A DNA stretch of 64,000 bases from Streptosporangium canum (GCF_900113865.1 NZ_FOQY01000024.1:62001-126000); one strand, 5' to 3'. Numbered from the stretch's first letter, positions 8,550-17,760 are shown. Numbers and translations: made by a program. The notes: generated by a model from the sequence alone, not told the origin.

Positions 8550-8780
8550 TCAGAGCGTCGTGGTGCCGTTCGCGGCGTCCCAGGTGGTGCCGTCGGTGCC
8601 GGCGGAGTCCCAGGTCGTGCCCGCCGCGACCGTCGAGGCGGAGTCCCAGGTGGTGCCGGCCGCGGTCGTGGCGGAGTAGCCGCCGATGACGGCGGTGAGG
8701 GCGAGAGCGCCCGAGACGATCGCGCCCGAGATCTTGGCGGCGAAGGTGAAATTGGCCGGGGAGGTGATGGAGCTCTTCAT
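8550..8780 (-). CDS. Small secreted protein with TTWDSA repeats
   Basis: A 76-residue protein. The first about 35 residues form a signal peptide (basic start, FAAKISGAIVSGALALTAVIGG, then small residues). The mature part is almost only repeats: AAGTTWDSA twice, then GTTWDAA, separated by STV/GTDG linkers, with a C-terminal GTTTL. There are no cysteines. The start is preceded by a GGAAAAGAG ribosome site. I do not recognise a described family. The mature peptide of about 40 residues could be an exported peptide, a surface repeat or a peptide precursor; the 93-residue downstream gene is its probable operon partner. Confidence 0.65.
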   Translation of the reverse strand: MKSSITSPANFTFAAKISGAIVSGALALTAVIGGYSATTAAGTTWDSASTVAAGTTWDSAGTDGTTWDAANGTTTL

Positions 8781-9043
8781 TTCTTAATCTCTTTTCCTGA
8801 GTGGTTGTTCTGTTCCTGTACAACCAACTCTGCGCCTCCCCGAGGCCGCGGACCAGGCGAAACGGAGTCAGCAAGTTCCCTGCCGATGACAGCTTCCTGC
8901 CAACGGGGCGTCGGCCGACGGGATCTCCCTTTCGGGTGCCCTTCGCCCTCGGGGGAGGGGGCCGGCGCCCCCTGTCGTGACCATGGCCGCCCGCCCCCGC
9001 CGGCCGTCTCCCCTGCACGCCGTCCGGCACTAGAGTTCCGCTC

Positions 9044-9568
9044 ATGCTTCGTGGAGACAGGGTTCTGCTCAGGGCCGTGACCAAGGACGACCTGGTCGCG
9101 CTCCACCGGTTGCACGACGACGTGGAGACGGCTGTCGTCTCAAACGCGGCCCCTTGGGTCCCGGAGACGGTCGACCACGCGATCGCCCGCTACGAGCGGC
9201 GGGAGCCCGACCCGGCCAACGTCGTCTTCGCCGTCGAGTCCCTCCCCGGGGGCGACCTGCTGGGCTCCTGCCTGGTCTGGGGGATCGACGCCCTCAACCG
9301 CAACGGCCACCTCGGCATCTCGCTGCTGCCCGAGGCCCGCGGCCGGGGGTACGCCCCCGATGTGCTGCGGGTGCTGTGCGACTACGCCTTCCGGATCCGC
9401 GGCCTGCACCGGCTGGGACTGGAGACGCTCGTCACCAACAGCGCCATGATCGCCTCGGCGGAGAAGGCCGGCTTCCGGCGCGAGGGCACGCTCCGCGACC
9501 ATGCCTGGGTGGCCGGGGCCTTCGTCGACGAGGCGCTGTTCGGCCTGATCGCCGCCGAGTTCTCCTGA
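9044..9568 (+). CDS. GNAT-family N-acetyltransferase (RimJ/RimL type)
   Basis: A 174-residue acetyl-CoA-dependent acyltransferase. N-terminal GDRVLLRAVTKDDLVALHRLH is the usual RimJ/RimL beginning, followed by the acetyl-CoA loop (LPEARGRGYAPDVLRVLCDY) and the late NSAMIASAEKAGFRREG motif. These enzymes acetylate protein N-termini, amino sugars or drugs; the substrate is not evident. It stands alone, facing away from the secreted-repeat operon. Confidence 0.9.
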   Translation: MLRGDRVLLRAVTKDDLVALHRLHDDVETAVVSNAAPWVPETVDHAIARYERREPDPANVVFAVESLPGGDLLGSCLVWGIDALNRNGHLGISLLPEARGRGYAPDVLRVLCDYAFRIRGLHRLGLETLVTNSAMIASAEKAGFRREGTLRDHAWVAGAFVDEALFGLIAAEFS

Positions 9569-9655
9569 CCGGCGTCCTCCGCCTCCCACGAGGCTCGCCG
9601 TCCGGCGGGGCCGGAGGCCCGGGGCGCGGATCCACGCGTCGCCCCCGCTACTCCC

Positions 9656-10261
9656 TCAGGACGCGGGTCTGGTCCAGATGAGGGAGTAGCGCCAGAGCAG
9701 GTGACGCCGGTAGCGCACCCCCGCAAGCACCTCCTCGGCGACGCGCCGCATCCCGGCGTAGCTCTCCGGCGGCGGCCAGACCGTCGGGGCCGAGTGCTCC
9801 CAGTAGGTCCTGGTCCTGCGATACAGCCGGCTTCCGATGAGGGCGGCGACCTCGTAGGGAAGATCGGCGGGTAACCGGCTGCGGGCGAGCCCGACGACGA
9901 CGAGCCTCCCTCCGGGCCGCAGGAGCCCGCGCATCCGATCGAGCGCCACGGCCGCGTCCATGTGGTGGAGCGTCGCGACCGAGACGACGGCGTCGAAGGA
10001 GGCGGGCTCGAAGGGGTGGGTGAGGAAGTCGCCGAGAAGGTAGTCGATGCCCGAGGCCCCGTCGTGCCGTCGGGCGAGCTCGATGCTCGGCCCGTCGAGG
10101 TCGATGGCCGAGACGTGCCGGGCGGTCCGGCGCAGCTCTCGGGAGAGGAGCCCCTCACCGCAGCCGACGTCCAGGGCCCGGTCGCACCCGTCCGGCACGG
10201 CTCTGAGGATCATCGGATGGTAGTGGATGTTGTGGTTCCACCGCTCGGGCTCCGCTGTCAT
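9656..10261 (-). CDS. Class I SAM-dependent methyltransferase
   Basis: Start at ATG 10261 (behind GGTGG) gives 201 residues; a second ATG 18 bases upstream is possible. Motif I is ALDVGCGEGLL, motif II contains HVSAIDLDGPS, and the VVSVATLHHMD segment is the usual post-II motif of ubiquinone/menaquinone-type methyltransferases. The C-terminal part (SRLYRRTRTYWEHSAPTVWPPPESYAGMR) is seen in small-molecule methyltransferases of actinomycetes. The substrate is unknown. Confidence 0.88.
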   Translation of the reverse strand: MTAEPERWNHNIHYHPMILRAVPDGCDRALDVGCGEGLLSRELRRTARHVSAIDLDGPSIELARRHDGASGIDYLLGDFLTHPFEPASFDAVVSVATLHHMDAAVALDRMRGLLRPGGRLVVVGLARSRLPADLPYEVAALIGSRLYRRTRTYWEHSAPTVWPPPESYAGMRRVAEEVLAGVRYRRHLLWRYSLIWTRPAS

Positions 10262-10339
10262 GCCACCAGATCTTCGCACGGCGACGGCACATGGGAGCCG
10301 TGTCCGATCAAGGAGACGCCGCCCGTCCGCGAGCCGTAC

Positions 10340-10374
10340 GGCCTCCTCCTCCGGCGGCGGAGGAGGAGGAGGCC
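10340..10374 (-). terminator. GC-rich hairpin downstream of tex
   Basis: GGCCTCCTCCTCC (10340-10352) pairs with GGAGGAGGAGGCC (10362-10374), a 13-bp perfect stem located 17 bases past the tex stop codon. There is no U-run, which is common for actinomycete terminators. Confidence 0.6.
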
Positions 10375-10390
10375 GGGGCCTCGGGGGCCT

Positions 10391-12784
10391 TTAGCGGTTG
10401 CCGCCGGAGCCGTCGAGCCCGGCGCGGCGCAGCGCGTCGGCCATCGCGCCGCTCGGCGCGCTGCGCTGCTGGCCGCCACGGTCCTGCCGCTGCTGGCCGC
10501 CGCGCCCCTGCCCCTGGCCCTGCTGCCGGCCGCCGCGGCCCTGGCCGCCCTGCTGCCCTTCTTGCCGACCGCCCCGGTTGCCGCCCTCACGCCGGCCGCC
10601 GCCCTGCTGGTCGCGCTGGCCGGAGCCCTTGGCGGGCTCGTCCTCCAGCCGGAGGGTGAGCGAGATGCGCTTGCGGGGGATGTCGACGTCGAGCACCTTC
10701 ACCCGGACGATGTCGCCGGGCTTGACCACCTCGCGGGGGTCCTTGACGAAGTTGTGCGACAGGGCCGAGACGTGGACGAGCCCGTCCTGGTGCACGCCGA
10801 CGTCGACGAACGCGCCGAAGGCGGCGACGTTGGTGACCACACCCTCCAGCAGCATGCCGGGGGTGAGGTCGGAGAGCTTCTCCACGCCCTCCTTGAAGGT
10901 CGCGGTCTTGAAGGCCGGCCGGGGGTCGCGGCCGGGCTTCTCCAGCTCGGACAGGATGTCGGTGACGGTCGGCAGGCCGAAGGTGTCGTCCACGAAGTCC
11001 TGCGGCCGCAGGGTCCGCAGCACCGTGCCGTTGCCGATCACCTTCCTGATGTCGCCGCCGGCGGCCGACAGGATCCGGCGGACCACGGGGTAGGCCTCGG
11101 GGTGCACGCTGGAGGCGTCGAGCGGGTCGTCGCCGCCGGGGATGCGCAGGAAGCCCGCGCACTGCTCGAAGGCCTTGGGGCCGAGCCTGGCCACATCCTT
11201 CAGCGCCTTGCGGGAGCGGAACGGGCCGTTGGCGTCGCGGTGCTGGACGATGTTGTCGGCCAGGCCGGAGCCGATGCCCGAGACCCGGGTCAGCAGCGGC
11301 GCCGAGGCGGTGTTGACGTCCACGCCCACCGCGTTCACGCAGTCCTCGACCACCGCGTCGAGCGAGCGCGACAGCTTGGTCTCGGCGAGGTCGTGCTGGT
11401 ACTGGCCGACGCCGATCGACTTGGGGTCGATCTTGACGAGCTCGGCCAGCGGGTCCTGGAGCCGCCGTGCGATCGACACGGCGCCGCGCAGGGACACGTC
11501 CATGCCGGGCAGTTCCTGGGAGGCGAAGGCGGAGGCGGAGTAGACCGAGGCCCCGGCCTCCGACACCACGATCTTGGTCAGCCCGGGGACCAGCTTCACC
11601 AGCTCGCCGGCGAGCTTGTCGGTCTCCCTCGACGCGGTGCCGTTGCCGATCGAGACCAGCTCCACGTCGTGCTTCCTGGCCAGCGCGGCCAGGGTGGCCA
11701 GCGACTGGTCCCACTGGCGGCGCGGCTCGTGGGGGTAGATCGTGTCGGTGGCCAGGACCTTGCCGGTCGCGTCCACCACCGCGACCTTCACCCCGGTGCG
11801 CAGGCCCGGGTCGAGCCCCATCGTCGCGCGGCTCCCGGCGGGCGCGGCGAGCAGCAGGTCGCGCAGGTTGGCGGCGAACACGCGCACCGCCTCCTCCTCG
11901 GCGGCCTGCCACATGCGCATCCGCAGGTCGATGCCGAGGTGGACGAGGATGCGGGTGCGCCAGGCCCAGCGGACGGTGTCGGCCAGCCACTTGTCGGCGG
12001 GACGCCCCTGGTCGGAGACGCCGAAGCGGTGGGCGATGCGTCCCTCGTAGGTGCCGGTGGGCTCCTCCTCCGGCTCCAGGGTGAGGGTGAGGACCTCCTC
12101 CTTCTCCCCCCGGAACATCGCCAGGATCCGATGGGAGGGCAGCTTGGTGAACGGCTCGGCGAAGTCGAAGTAGTCGGAGAACTTGGCCCCCGCCTCCTCC
12201 TTGCCCTCGCGGACCGCCGCGACCAGGCGGCCCTTGCCCCACATCCGCTCGCGCAGCTCCCCGACCAGGTCGGCGTCCTCGCCGAACCGCTCGACCAGGA
12301 TGGCGCGGGCTCCGTCCAGCGCGGCGGCGGCGTCGGCCACCCCCTCGCCGACGAAGGCCGCCGCGGCGGCCTGCGGGTCGACCGACGGGTCGCCGAGCAG
12401 GCCGTCGGCGAGCGGTTCGAGCCCGGCCTCCCTGGCGATCTGCGCCTTGGTCCGCCGCTTGGGCTTGTAGGGCAGGTAGATGTCCTCCAGGCGGGCCTTG
12501 GAGTCGGCCGCCACGATCTGCGCTTCGAGGGCGTCGTCGAGCTTGCCCTGGCCGCGGATCGACTCCAGGATCGCGGTGCGCCGCTCCTCCAGCTCGCGCA
12601 GGTAGCGCAGCCGCTCCTCGAGCGTACGCAGCTGCGTGTCGTCGAGCATCTCGGTGGCTTCCTTGCGGTAGCGGGCGATGAACGGCACGGTGGCCCCGCC
12701 GTCGAGCAGCTCCACGGCCGCCTGCACCTGCCGTTCGCGCACACCAAGCTCTTCGGCGATCCGCTGATGAATAGACGTCGTCAC
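10391..12784 (-). CDS. tex: Tex family RNA-binding transcription accessory protein
   Basis: A 797-residue protein with the standard Tex architecture: N-terminal helical region ([17 protein letters not shown]), YqgF-like nuclease-fold domain ([19 protein letters not shown]), helix-hairpin-helix section ([18 protein letters not shown]) and an S1 RNA-binding domain ([27 protein letters not shown]) at about 620-690. A basic, Gln/Gly/Arg-rich tail of about 80 residues follows ([15 protein letters not shown]), more extended than in E. coli and probably RNA-binding. Start is GTG 12784 behind GAAGAG. Tex associates with RNA polymerase and influences transcription and stress tolerance; it stands alone here. 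Confidence 0.96.
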   Translation of the reverse strand: MTTSIHQRIAEELGVRERQVQAAVELLDGGATVPFIARYRKEATEMLDDTQLRTLEERLRYLRELEERRTAILESIRGQGKLDDALEAQIVAADSKARLEDIYLPYKPKRRTKAQIAREAGLEPLADGLLGDPSVDPQAAAAAFVGEGVADAAAALDGARAILVERFGEDADLVGELRERMWGKGRLVAAVREGKEEAGAKFSDYFDFAEPFTKLPSHRILAMFRGEKEEVLTLTLEPEEEPTGTYEGRIAHRFGVSDQGRPADKWLADTVRWAWRTRILVHLGIDLRMRMWQAAEEEAVRVFAANLRDLLLAAPAGSRATMGLDPGLRTGVKVAVVDATGKVLATDTIYPHEPRRQWDQSLATLAALARKHDVELVSIGNGTASRETDKLAGELVKLVPGLTKIVVSEAGASVYSASAFASQELPGMDVSLRGAVSIARRLQDPLAELVKIDPKSIGVGQYQHDLAETKLSRSLDAVVEDCVNAVGVDVNTASAPLLTRVSGIGSGLADNIVQHRDANGPFRSRKALKDVARLGPKAFEQCAGFLRIPGGDDPLDASSVHPEAYPVVRRILSAAGGDIRKVIGNGTVLRTLRPQDFVDDTFGLPTVTDILSELEKPGRDPRPAFKTATFKEGVEKLSDLTPGMLLEGVVTNVAAFGAFVDVGVHQDGLVHVSALSHNFVKDPREVVKPGDIVRVKVLDVDIPRKRISLTLRLEDEPAKGSGQRDQQGGGRREGGNRGGRQEGQQGGQGRGGRQQGQGQGRGGQQRQDRGGQQRSAPSGAMADALRRAGLDGSGGNR

Positions 12785-12949
12785 GATTTCTCTTCCCTCG
12801 TGGTGGCAGCTGTGCTGGGCGGCCGTGGTGAGCAGCCCCCAAGCTACCGCGTCGCCCCGACATCGGGCCGGTCGGAGAGGCAGGTCGGAGAGGCAGGTCG
12901 AGTCCGAGGTGCGACAGGGACCGTCCGGGCGGTTACGGCGGGGTGGCGT

Positions 12950-13162
12950 TCAGGCTGCCGTCGGCCCGTGCGGGGCGGGGCGGCGGTCGTATCCGCGGAC
13001 CGGCGCCGGGCTGATCCGGTCGGCGAGCCCGTGAAGGGCCTGGGCCGCCCACCGGCGCGAGGCGCCGGGGCGCTTCGGAGCGCCGCGCAGGGCCTCAGCC
13101 TCGGCGATCATCTCGGCGTGCCGCAGGCGGGAGAAGGCGTAGATCTGTGGGTCGTTCATCAT
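12950..13162 (-). CDS. Small hypothetical protein after DUF4097 gene
   Basis: A 70-residue, basic protein beginning MMNDPQIYAFSRLRHAEMIAEAEALR, with an amphipathic helix in the first 30 residues and a proline/arginine-rich tail. A strong AAGGAG site precedes the ATG. It lies 69 bases downstream of the DUF4097 gene on the same strand and is probably the third gene of that operon. No function is assigned. Confidence 0.6.
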   Translation of the reverse strand: MMNDPQIYAFSRLRHAEMIAEAEALRGAPKRPGASRRWAAQALHGLADRISPAPVRGYDRRPAPHGPTAA

Positions 13163-13231
13163 GGATCTCCTTCGGGGGTGCCCACAGGTGGGCGCGGAGT
13201 CGGGGATGTCTCACCGGCGGGCGCGGACGCC

Positions 13232-14074
13232 TCAGTGGGCGCGGGTGATGGAGATGTCGCCGGACGTGGTGCGGACGTGGATCTCGACCTGCTCCGCGTC
13301 GGCGGCGGGCTGGTCGGCTTGGTTGAGTGAGGAGCCGACGTCGCCCGAGACCGAGGAGACGTCGAGCCACGCGTCGGTCCCCGCGGCGACGCCGATCACG
13401 ACGTCACCCGAGGAGGATTTGACCGAGACGTTTCCACGGGCGACCGTGTCGACGGTGACGTCGGCCGACGCGCTCTTCACCTGGACGGAGCCGCCGGCCG
13501 CCCGGATCCGGACGCGCCCGGAGGCGCTCTTGACGGTGGCGGAGCCGCCGACCACGCCGAGCTCGGCCCTGCCCGAGGCGGTGGAGATCTCCGCTCCGCC
13601 GCGCACCTCCCGCAGGCCGACGTCTCCGGACGCCGTCTTCACGTAGGCGTCGCCCTCGGTGACGTCACAGGTGACGTCACCGCTCGCCGTCTTGGCGGCA
13701 AGGCCGGCGCACCGGTCGATCCGCACGTCGCCGGAGGCGGTTTTGACCGAGACGTTGTCCAGAGCGCCGGTCATCCGGACGCCGGCCGAGGCGGTGACGG
13801 AGTCGACCCGCGACCCTTCCGGCAGGCCGACGACGACCTCCAGCCGGGGCGTGCGGCCCAGCGTCAGGTGCTGTTCGGGCGTCTCGATGAAGATCGTTCC
13901 GTCGATCTGCTCGACGCGGGTCCGCTTGGCGCACTCCACGTCGATGGACCTGGACGGGTCGGCCGGCCGTACCTCGACCAGGGTGTCCTCGCGAGGTGTG
14001 GCCGTGATGTTCAGATCGCCCGCGGGAAACTTCACCTGGAGCGCGACGGGGCCGGGGGTCTGGAATACGGGCAT
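13232..14074 (-). CDS. DUF4097 (toastrack-like) beta-helical protein
   Basis: A 280-residue protein made of repeated strands with the DUF4097/DUF4098 signature: SVKTASGDVRI, AAKTASGDVTC, YVKTASGDVGL, VKSASGRVRI, VKSASADVTV, VKSSSGDVVI and a final VRTTSGDISITRAH. There is no signal peptide or membrane helix, so it is a cytoplasmic member. The repeats predict a parallel beta-helix of the kind found in adhesin-like and LiaX/toastrack proteins, which often sit with envelope-stress regulators. It is the second gene after an RHH regulator and begins behind AAGGGAG. Confidence 0.9.
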   Translation of the reverse strand: MPVFQTPGPVALQVKFPAGDLNITATPREDTLVEVRPADPSRSIDVECAKRTRVEQIDGTIFIETPEQHLTLGRTPRLEVVVGLPEGSRVDSVTASAGVRMTGALDNVSVKTASGDVRIDRCAGLAAKTASGDVTCDVTEGDAYVKTASGDVGLREVRGGAEISTASGRAELGVVGGSATVKSASGRVRIRAAGGSVQVKSASADVTVDTVARGNVSVKSSSGDVVIGVAAGTDAWLDVSSVSGDVGSSLNQADQPAADAEQVEIHVRTTSGDISITRAH

Positions 14075-14132
14075 GGCGGAATCTCCCTTGCGGGTTGTGG
14101 GGATTTATGGCGCGTGTGAGAGGGGGAGTGGG

Positions 14133-14663
14133 TCAGCGGGCCCAGCCGTTGATGCGCTTTCCGGTGGTGGACGAGCGGGACTCGCGCGGGGCGCCGGTCA
14201 GGGCGGTCGAGACCGCGCGGACGAGCCAGGCGTTGACGGAGACGCCCTCCTGGCTCGCGGCCTCCTCGATCCGGCCCTTGAGCGACTCGGGCATCCGCAG
14301 AGTGAGGCGCGCGGTGCCCGCCTCGCCGGGGGGCAGGGGCGGCTCCGGGGGAGTGGGGAGCGGCGGCGGGCCGGGCGGCGGGGGCGGGAACGACGGGGTG
14401 AAGGCGTCCGCCGCCGGGGGCGGCGTCACCACGAACTCGGGCTCGCGGTTGCGGATCCGTATCTCGACGGAGCCGGGCGCGAGCTCCCTGGTGACCTCGT
14501 CGGCCGCCGCGGAGAGCGCGTCGATGAGTGTGAGCCTGACGGCGGAGTCCAGTGCCGTCGTGAGGTTCTCCACGGCGGCCCGGGTCTCGGGGGCGGCGAC
14601 CGCCGCCGAGGCGACCAGTGCGCGGCGGAGGTTTTCGACGAAGGGCGTGACGTCCATAAGCAT
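14133..14663 (-). CDS. Ribbon-helix-helix regulator with long N-terminal region
   Basis: A 176-residue protein (ATG 14663, or ATG 14657). Residues about 1-80 are helical (VENLRRALVASAAVAAPETRAAVENL) with a strand segment SVEIRIRNREPEFVV; a proline-rich linker of about 30 residues follows; the last about 60 residues form an Arc/CopG/HicB-type RHH domain (ARLTLRMPESLKGRIEEAASQEGVSVNAWLVRAV). RHH proteins bind DNA palindromes as dimers of dimers. Three TGACGTCA palindromes lie just upstream and a near copy overlaps its start, which points to autoregulation. It heads the DUF4097 operon. Confidence 0.85.
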   Translation of the reverse strand: MLMDVTPFVENLRRALVASAAVAAPETRAAVENLTTALDSAVRLTLIDALSAAADEVTRELAPGSVEIRIRNREPEFVVTPPPAADAFTPSFPPPPPGPPPLPTPPEPPLPPGEAGTARLTLRMPESLKGRIEEAASQEGVSVNAWLVRAVSTALTGAPRESRSSTTGKRINGWAR

Positions 14664-14668
14664 TACTA

Positions 14669-14707
14669 TGACGTCATTTTGACGTCATGGCAACCCCGCT
14701 GACGTCA
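14669..14707 (-). promoter_or_regulatory. Triple TGACGTCA operator in front of the RHH-DUF4097 operon
   Basis: Perfect 8-bp palindromes TGACGTCA occur at 14669-14676, 14680-14687 and 14700-14707, with centre spacings of 11 and 20 bp (one and two helical turns). A fourth, one-mismatch copy (TGACGTCC) lies at 14648-14655 over the first codons. The arrangement is what a cooperatively binding RHH repressor would need. Confidence 0.75.
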
Positions 14708-14923
14708 TTGCCGAGTGGCCATCTTGACGGCCGCTGGTGGACAGGGCTCACCGGGCATTCATCCGAGCGTGCGGACGACGCCACGGGGTCCGCCGTCCCG
14801 TCCGGGCCCGCCCGCCGGCGGGCTCTCGGGGGCGTCCGATCCGCCGCGCCCGCATCCGGTTGAACTGCGCTGTTTTGGGTCTTGTCGACATGGAGCGCCA
14901 GGTTTACGATCCGCGTAATTGTT

Positions 14924-14936
14924 AGGAAACTTTCCT
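14924..14936 (+). promoter_or_regulatory. Palindromic element before the chitinase gene
   Basis: AGGAAA-C-TTTCCT, a perfect 13-bp dyad in an AT-richer context, ends 18 bases before the chitinase ATG. It is a likely repressor site for substrate-controlled expression; the regulator is not in the window. Confidence 0.55.
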
Positions 14937-14954
14937 TTAAGAAAGAGTCCACGC

Positions 14955-17519
14955 ATGCGCCGAACCGCCTCTGTGCTGTTGGTTCTCGTCCTGGCGACCG
15001 CCCTCGCCGCCATCAGCGCTCCCGCCAACGCCGCCGCCCGCCTGACGGCAGCCTTCACCCTGGCCGGCAACCAGGGCAAGTTCGTGGTGAGCAATCCCGG
15101 CACCACCCCGGTCACCGGCTGGTCGATCACTTTCGACCTGCCCGCCGGGGTCACGGTCAGCGGAGCCCAGAATGCCACCACCACCCAGAGCGGGACGCGG
15201 GTCAAGCTGACGCCCGCCTTCTACATCAACACCGTGCGTGCGAACGGCAGCACCGAGCCCTACAGTCCCACGTTCACCCTCAGCTCGGCGGTCCAGCCGA
15301 CGAGCTGCACGATCAACAACGCCAACTGCGACGGCAGCGGCGACCCGCCGCCGCCGGACGCGCCCGTCACCGCCACCTACTCGGCAAGCGGGACACAGGG
15401 CAAGTACGTGGTCAACAACAACACCGACGCCGCGCTCAACGGCTGGTCGATCACCTTCGACCTGCCCGCCGGGGTCACCGCGAGCGGGGCCGAGAACGCC
15501 TCGATCAGCCAGAGCGGACGCCAGGTCACGCTGAGCCCGGCCCACTACAACACGACGGTGGCGGCCCGCGGGTCCACCGAGCCCTACAGCCCCTCGTTCC
15601 GGCTCAGCGCGTCCGCCGAGCCGGAGAACTGCCGGATCAACGACGTCAGGTGCGACGGTTCGGCCGACACGGCGCCCGCCGCGCCGGGCAACCTGCGCTC
15701 ACCGGTCAAGACCACCAAGACCGTGTCGCTGGCGTGGGACGCCGCGACCCCGGGGAGCCTGCCGATCACCGGCTACCAGGTCTACAACGGCGCCACCCTC
15801 GCCACGACGGTCACCGGGACGGCCGCGACCCTCACCGGCCTGACCCCGAACACCGAATACACCTTCACCGTCAAGACCAAGGACAGGAAGGGGACCCTCT
15901 CCCCGGCCAGCGCCGCGCTGAAGGTGACGACCAACAACGCCGGTGACGACACCCAGCCGCCCACCGTGCCCGCCAACCTGCGCAGCACGGGCAAGAGTTC
16001 GTCGAGCGTCTCCCTCGCGTGGGGGGCCTCGACCGACAACAAGGGCATCGCGGGCTACGAGGTCTACGTCGGCACGACCCTCGCGGCCACGGTCACCGAC
16101 ACCTCGGCCACGGTCAGCGGGCTGTCGCCGTCCACCGAGTACACCTTCACCGTCAAGGCCCGCGACCTGTACGACAACCTCTCGGCCGCGAGCAACGCGC
16201 TGAAGGTGAGCACCGACGACATCGTCGGCAGCGGCTACGCCAGGGTCGGCTACTTCGTGCAGTGGGGCATCTACGGCCGGCAGTACTTCGTGCGCAACCT
16301 CGACACGACCGGCGCCGCGGCGAAGCTGACCCACCTCAACTACGCCTTCGGCAACATCGACCCGGTGAACCTGACCTGCCTGCAGGGCGTGACCAAGGGC
16401 ACCACGGCCAACCCCCAGGACCCGAACCAGGGTGACGGCGCGGGTGACGCGGACGCCGACTACGGCAGGCCGATGAGCGCGGCGCAGTCGGTGGACGGCG
16501 TCGCCGACACCGGCTGGGAGAAGCTGCGCGGCAACTACAACCAGCTCCGCAAGCTCAAGGCGAAGTACCCGAACCTGAAGGTGCTGATCTCGCTCGGCGG
16601 CTGGACCTACTCCAAGTACTTCTCCGACGTGGCGGCCACCGACGCCGCGCGGAAGAAGTTCGTGAGCTCCTGCATCGACACCTACATCAAGGGCAACCTG
16701 CCGGCCTACAACGCCGCGGGCGGTCCGGGCAGCGCCGCCGGGATCTTCGACGGCATCGACCTGGACTGGGAGTGGCCGGGTTCTGAGGGCCACGCCGGCA
16801 ACCACATCGGCGCCAACGACAAGGCGAACAACACGCTGCTGATCGCCGAATTCCGCAAGCAGCTCGACGCCCTGACCCAGGAGACCGGCAAGCGCTACCA
16901 GCTCACCGCCTTCACCCCCGCCGACCCGGCGAAGATCGAGGCCGGCTGGGACCTGCCCGAGGTCGCCAAGTCCCTGGACATCTTCAACGTCCAGGGCTAC
17001 GACTTCCACGGCTCGGGCAGTGACAACTCGTGGGAGCCCAACCGGGCCGGCCACCAGGGCAACCTGTACGCCGACACCGACGACCCGTACTCGTTCCACT
17101 TCAGCGTCGAGAACGCGGTCAACGCCTACCTGCAGGCCGGGGTGAACCCGCGCAAGATCACTGTCGGCCTCGCCTACTACGGGCGCGGCTGGCAGGGGGT
17201 CGCCGACGGCGGCAAGTCCGGCGAGTGGCAGTCGGCCACCGGCGCGGCGCCGGGGCAGTTCCCGGACGAGGCGGGCACCCGCGGGTACAGCAACCTGCTG
17301 GCCGGCGTGCCGGGCTGCACCATCAAGCACGACGAGCAGTCGGTCGCGACCTACTGCTTCACCGGCAACGGCGGCCAGTGGTGGACCTTCGACGACGCCT
17401 GGTCGATCGCGAAGAAGACCGCGTGGCTGCGGAGCAAGGGCCTGCTCGGCGTGATGATCTGGGAGATGTCCGGTGACCCCGGCACCCTGACCAGCGCCGT
17501 CGACGCCGGCCTGAGGTAA
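14955..17519 (+). CDS. Secreted modular GH18 chitinase
   Basis: An 854-residue exported enzyme hydrolysing beta-1,4-GlcNAc chains. Order: Sec signal peptide (1 to about 27, RRTASVLLVLVLATALAA); two CBM2-like carbohydrate-binding modules (about 29-125 and 136-235, each with GWSITFDLPAGVT and a C-terminal Cys pair); two fibronectin type III domains (about 241-325 and 335-420); GH18 catalytic barrel (about 426-854). The catalytic motif DxxDxDxE is Asp599, Asp602, Asp604, Glu606 (FDGIDLDWEWPG). ATG 14955 is chosen because the signal peptide starts there. A palindrome precedes it and a strong hairpin terminator follows, so it is monocistronic. Confidence 0.95.
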   Translation: MRRTASVLLVLVLATALAAISAPANAAARLTAAFTLAGNQGKFVVSNPGTTPVTGWSITFDLPAGVTVSGAQNATTTQSGTRVKLTPAFYINTVRANGSTEPYSPTFTLSSAVQPTSCTINNANCDGSGDPPPPDAPVTATYSASGTQGKYVVNNNTDAALNGWSITFDLPAGVTASGAENASISQSGRQVTLSPAHYNTTVAARGSTEPYSPSFRLSASAEPENCRINDVRCDGSADTAPAAPGNLRSPVKTTKTVSLAWDAATPGSLPITGYQVYNGATLATTVTGTAATLTGLTPNTEYTFTVKTKDRKGTLSPASAALKVTTNNAGDDTQPPTVPANLRSTGKSSSSVSLAWGASTDNKGIAGYEVYVGTTLAATVTDTSATVSGLSPSTEYTFTVKARDLYDNLSAASNALKVSTDDIVGSGYARVGYFVQWGIYGRQYFVRNLDTTGAAAKLTHLNYAFGNIDPVNLTCLQGVTKGTTANPQDPNQGDGAGDADADYGRPMSAAQSVDGVADTGWEKLRGNYNQLRKLKAKYPNLKVLISLGGWTYSKYFSDVAATDAARKKFVSSCIDTYIKGNLPAYNAAGGPGSAAGIFDGIDLDWEWPGSEGHAGNHIGANDKANNTLLIAEFRKQLDALTQETGKRYQLTAFTPADPAKIEAGWDLPEVAKSLDIFNVQGYDFHGSGSDNSWEPNRAGHQGNLYADTDDPYSFHFSVENAVNAYLQAGVNPRKITVGLAYYGRGWQGVADGGKSGEWQSATGAAPGQFPDEAGTRGYSNLLAGVPGCTIKHDEQSVATYCFTGNGGQWWTFDDAWSIAKKTAWLRSKGLLGVMIWEMSGDPGTLTSAVDAGLR

Positions 17520-17527
17520 CCCCTCCG

Positions 17528-17578
17528 GTGGCCGGGCCACCCTCGCCGCATCCGATGCCGCGAGGGTGGTCCGGCCAC
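17528..17578 (+). terminator. Strong hairpin terminator of the chitinase gene
   Basis: Two 18-base arms, 17528-17545 and 17561-17578 (GTGGCCGG..CCACCCTCG against CGAGGGTGG..CCGGCCAC), pair with one mismatch around a 15-base loop, beginning 9 bases after the stop codon. Confidence 0.85.
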
Positions 17579-17687
17579 AGTCATGTCCGGAGCCGGCCCG
17601 CCGGCGACGACCGGCCGAGGGGGAGCTCTCCCGCGCGCCGTGGAGGCCGGAGGGCAGGCGCGGCAATCGCCCCGTCCTCGGCTTGGG

Positions 17688-17760
17688 TGGCGGGTGTGGG
17701 AATCGAACCCACCCGGAGCGGCTTATGAAACCGCCGGGCACACCAGCGCCCTCACCCGCC
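17688..17760 (-). tRNA. Atypical tRNA with CAU anticodon (Met/Ile-type or tRNA-like)
   Basis: A 73-nt cloverleaf on the minus strand: acceptor GGCGGGT/ACCCGCC, D-stem GGGC/GCCC, anticodon stem GCGGT/GCCGC with loop TTCATAA (anticodon CAU), T-stem GTGGG/CCCAC with loop TTCGATT, discriminator A; CCA not encoded (CCC follows). Stems are perfect except a T-G wobble at 31-39. However U8 and A14 are both G, and the 15-48 Levitt pair is C-G reversed, so the tertiary core is not canonical. It could be an elongator Met tRNA, a tRNA-Ile2 needing lysidine, or a tRNA-like RNA. Confidence 0.6.

Noticed and set aside
9962..13330. A very long open frame (about 1120 codons) on the strand opposite tex
   Set aside because: It is an antisense shadow of a well-supported gene in GC-rich DNA: low complexity, no domain and no ribosome site.
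15699..17741. A 680-codon open frame opposite the chitinase gene
   Set aside because: Shadow frame; composed of Val/Gly/Arg/Asp runs mirroring the coding strand, with no recognisable fold.
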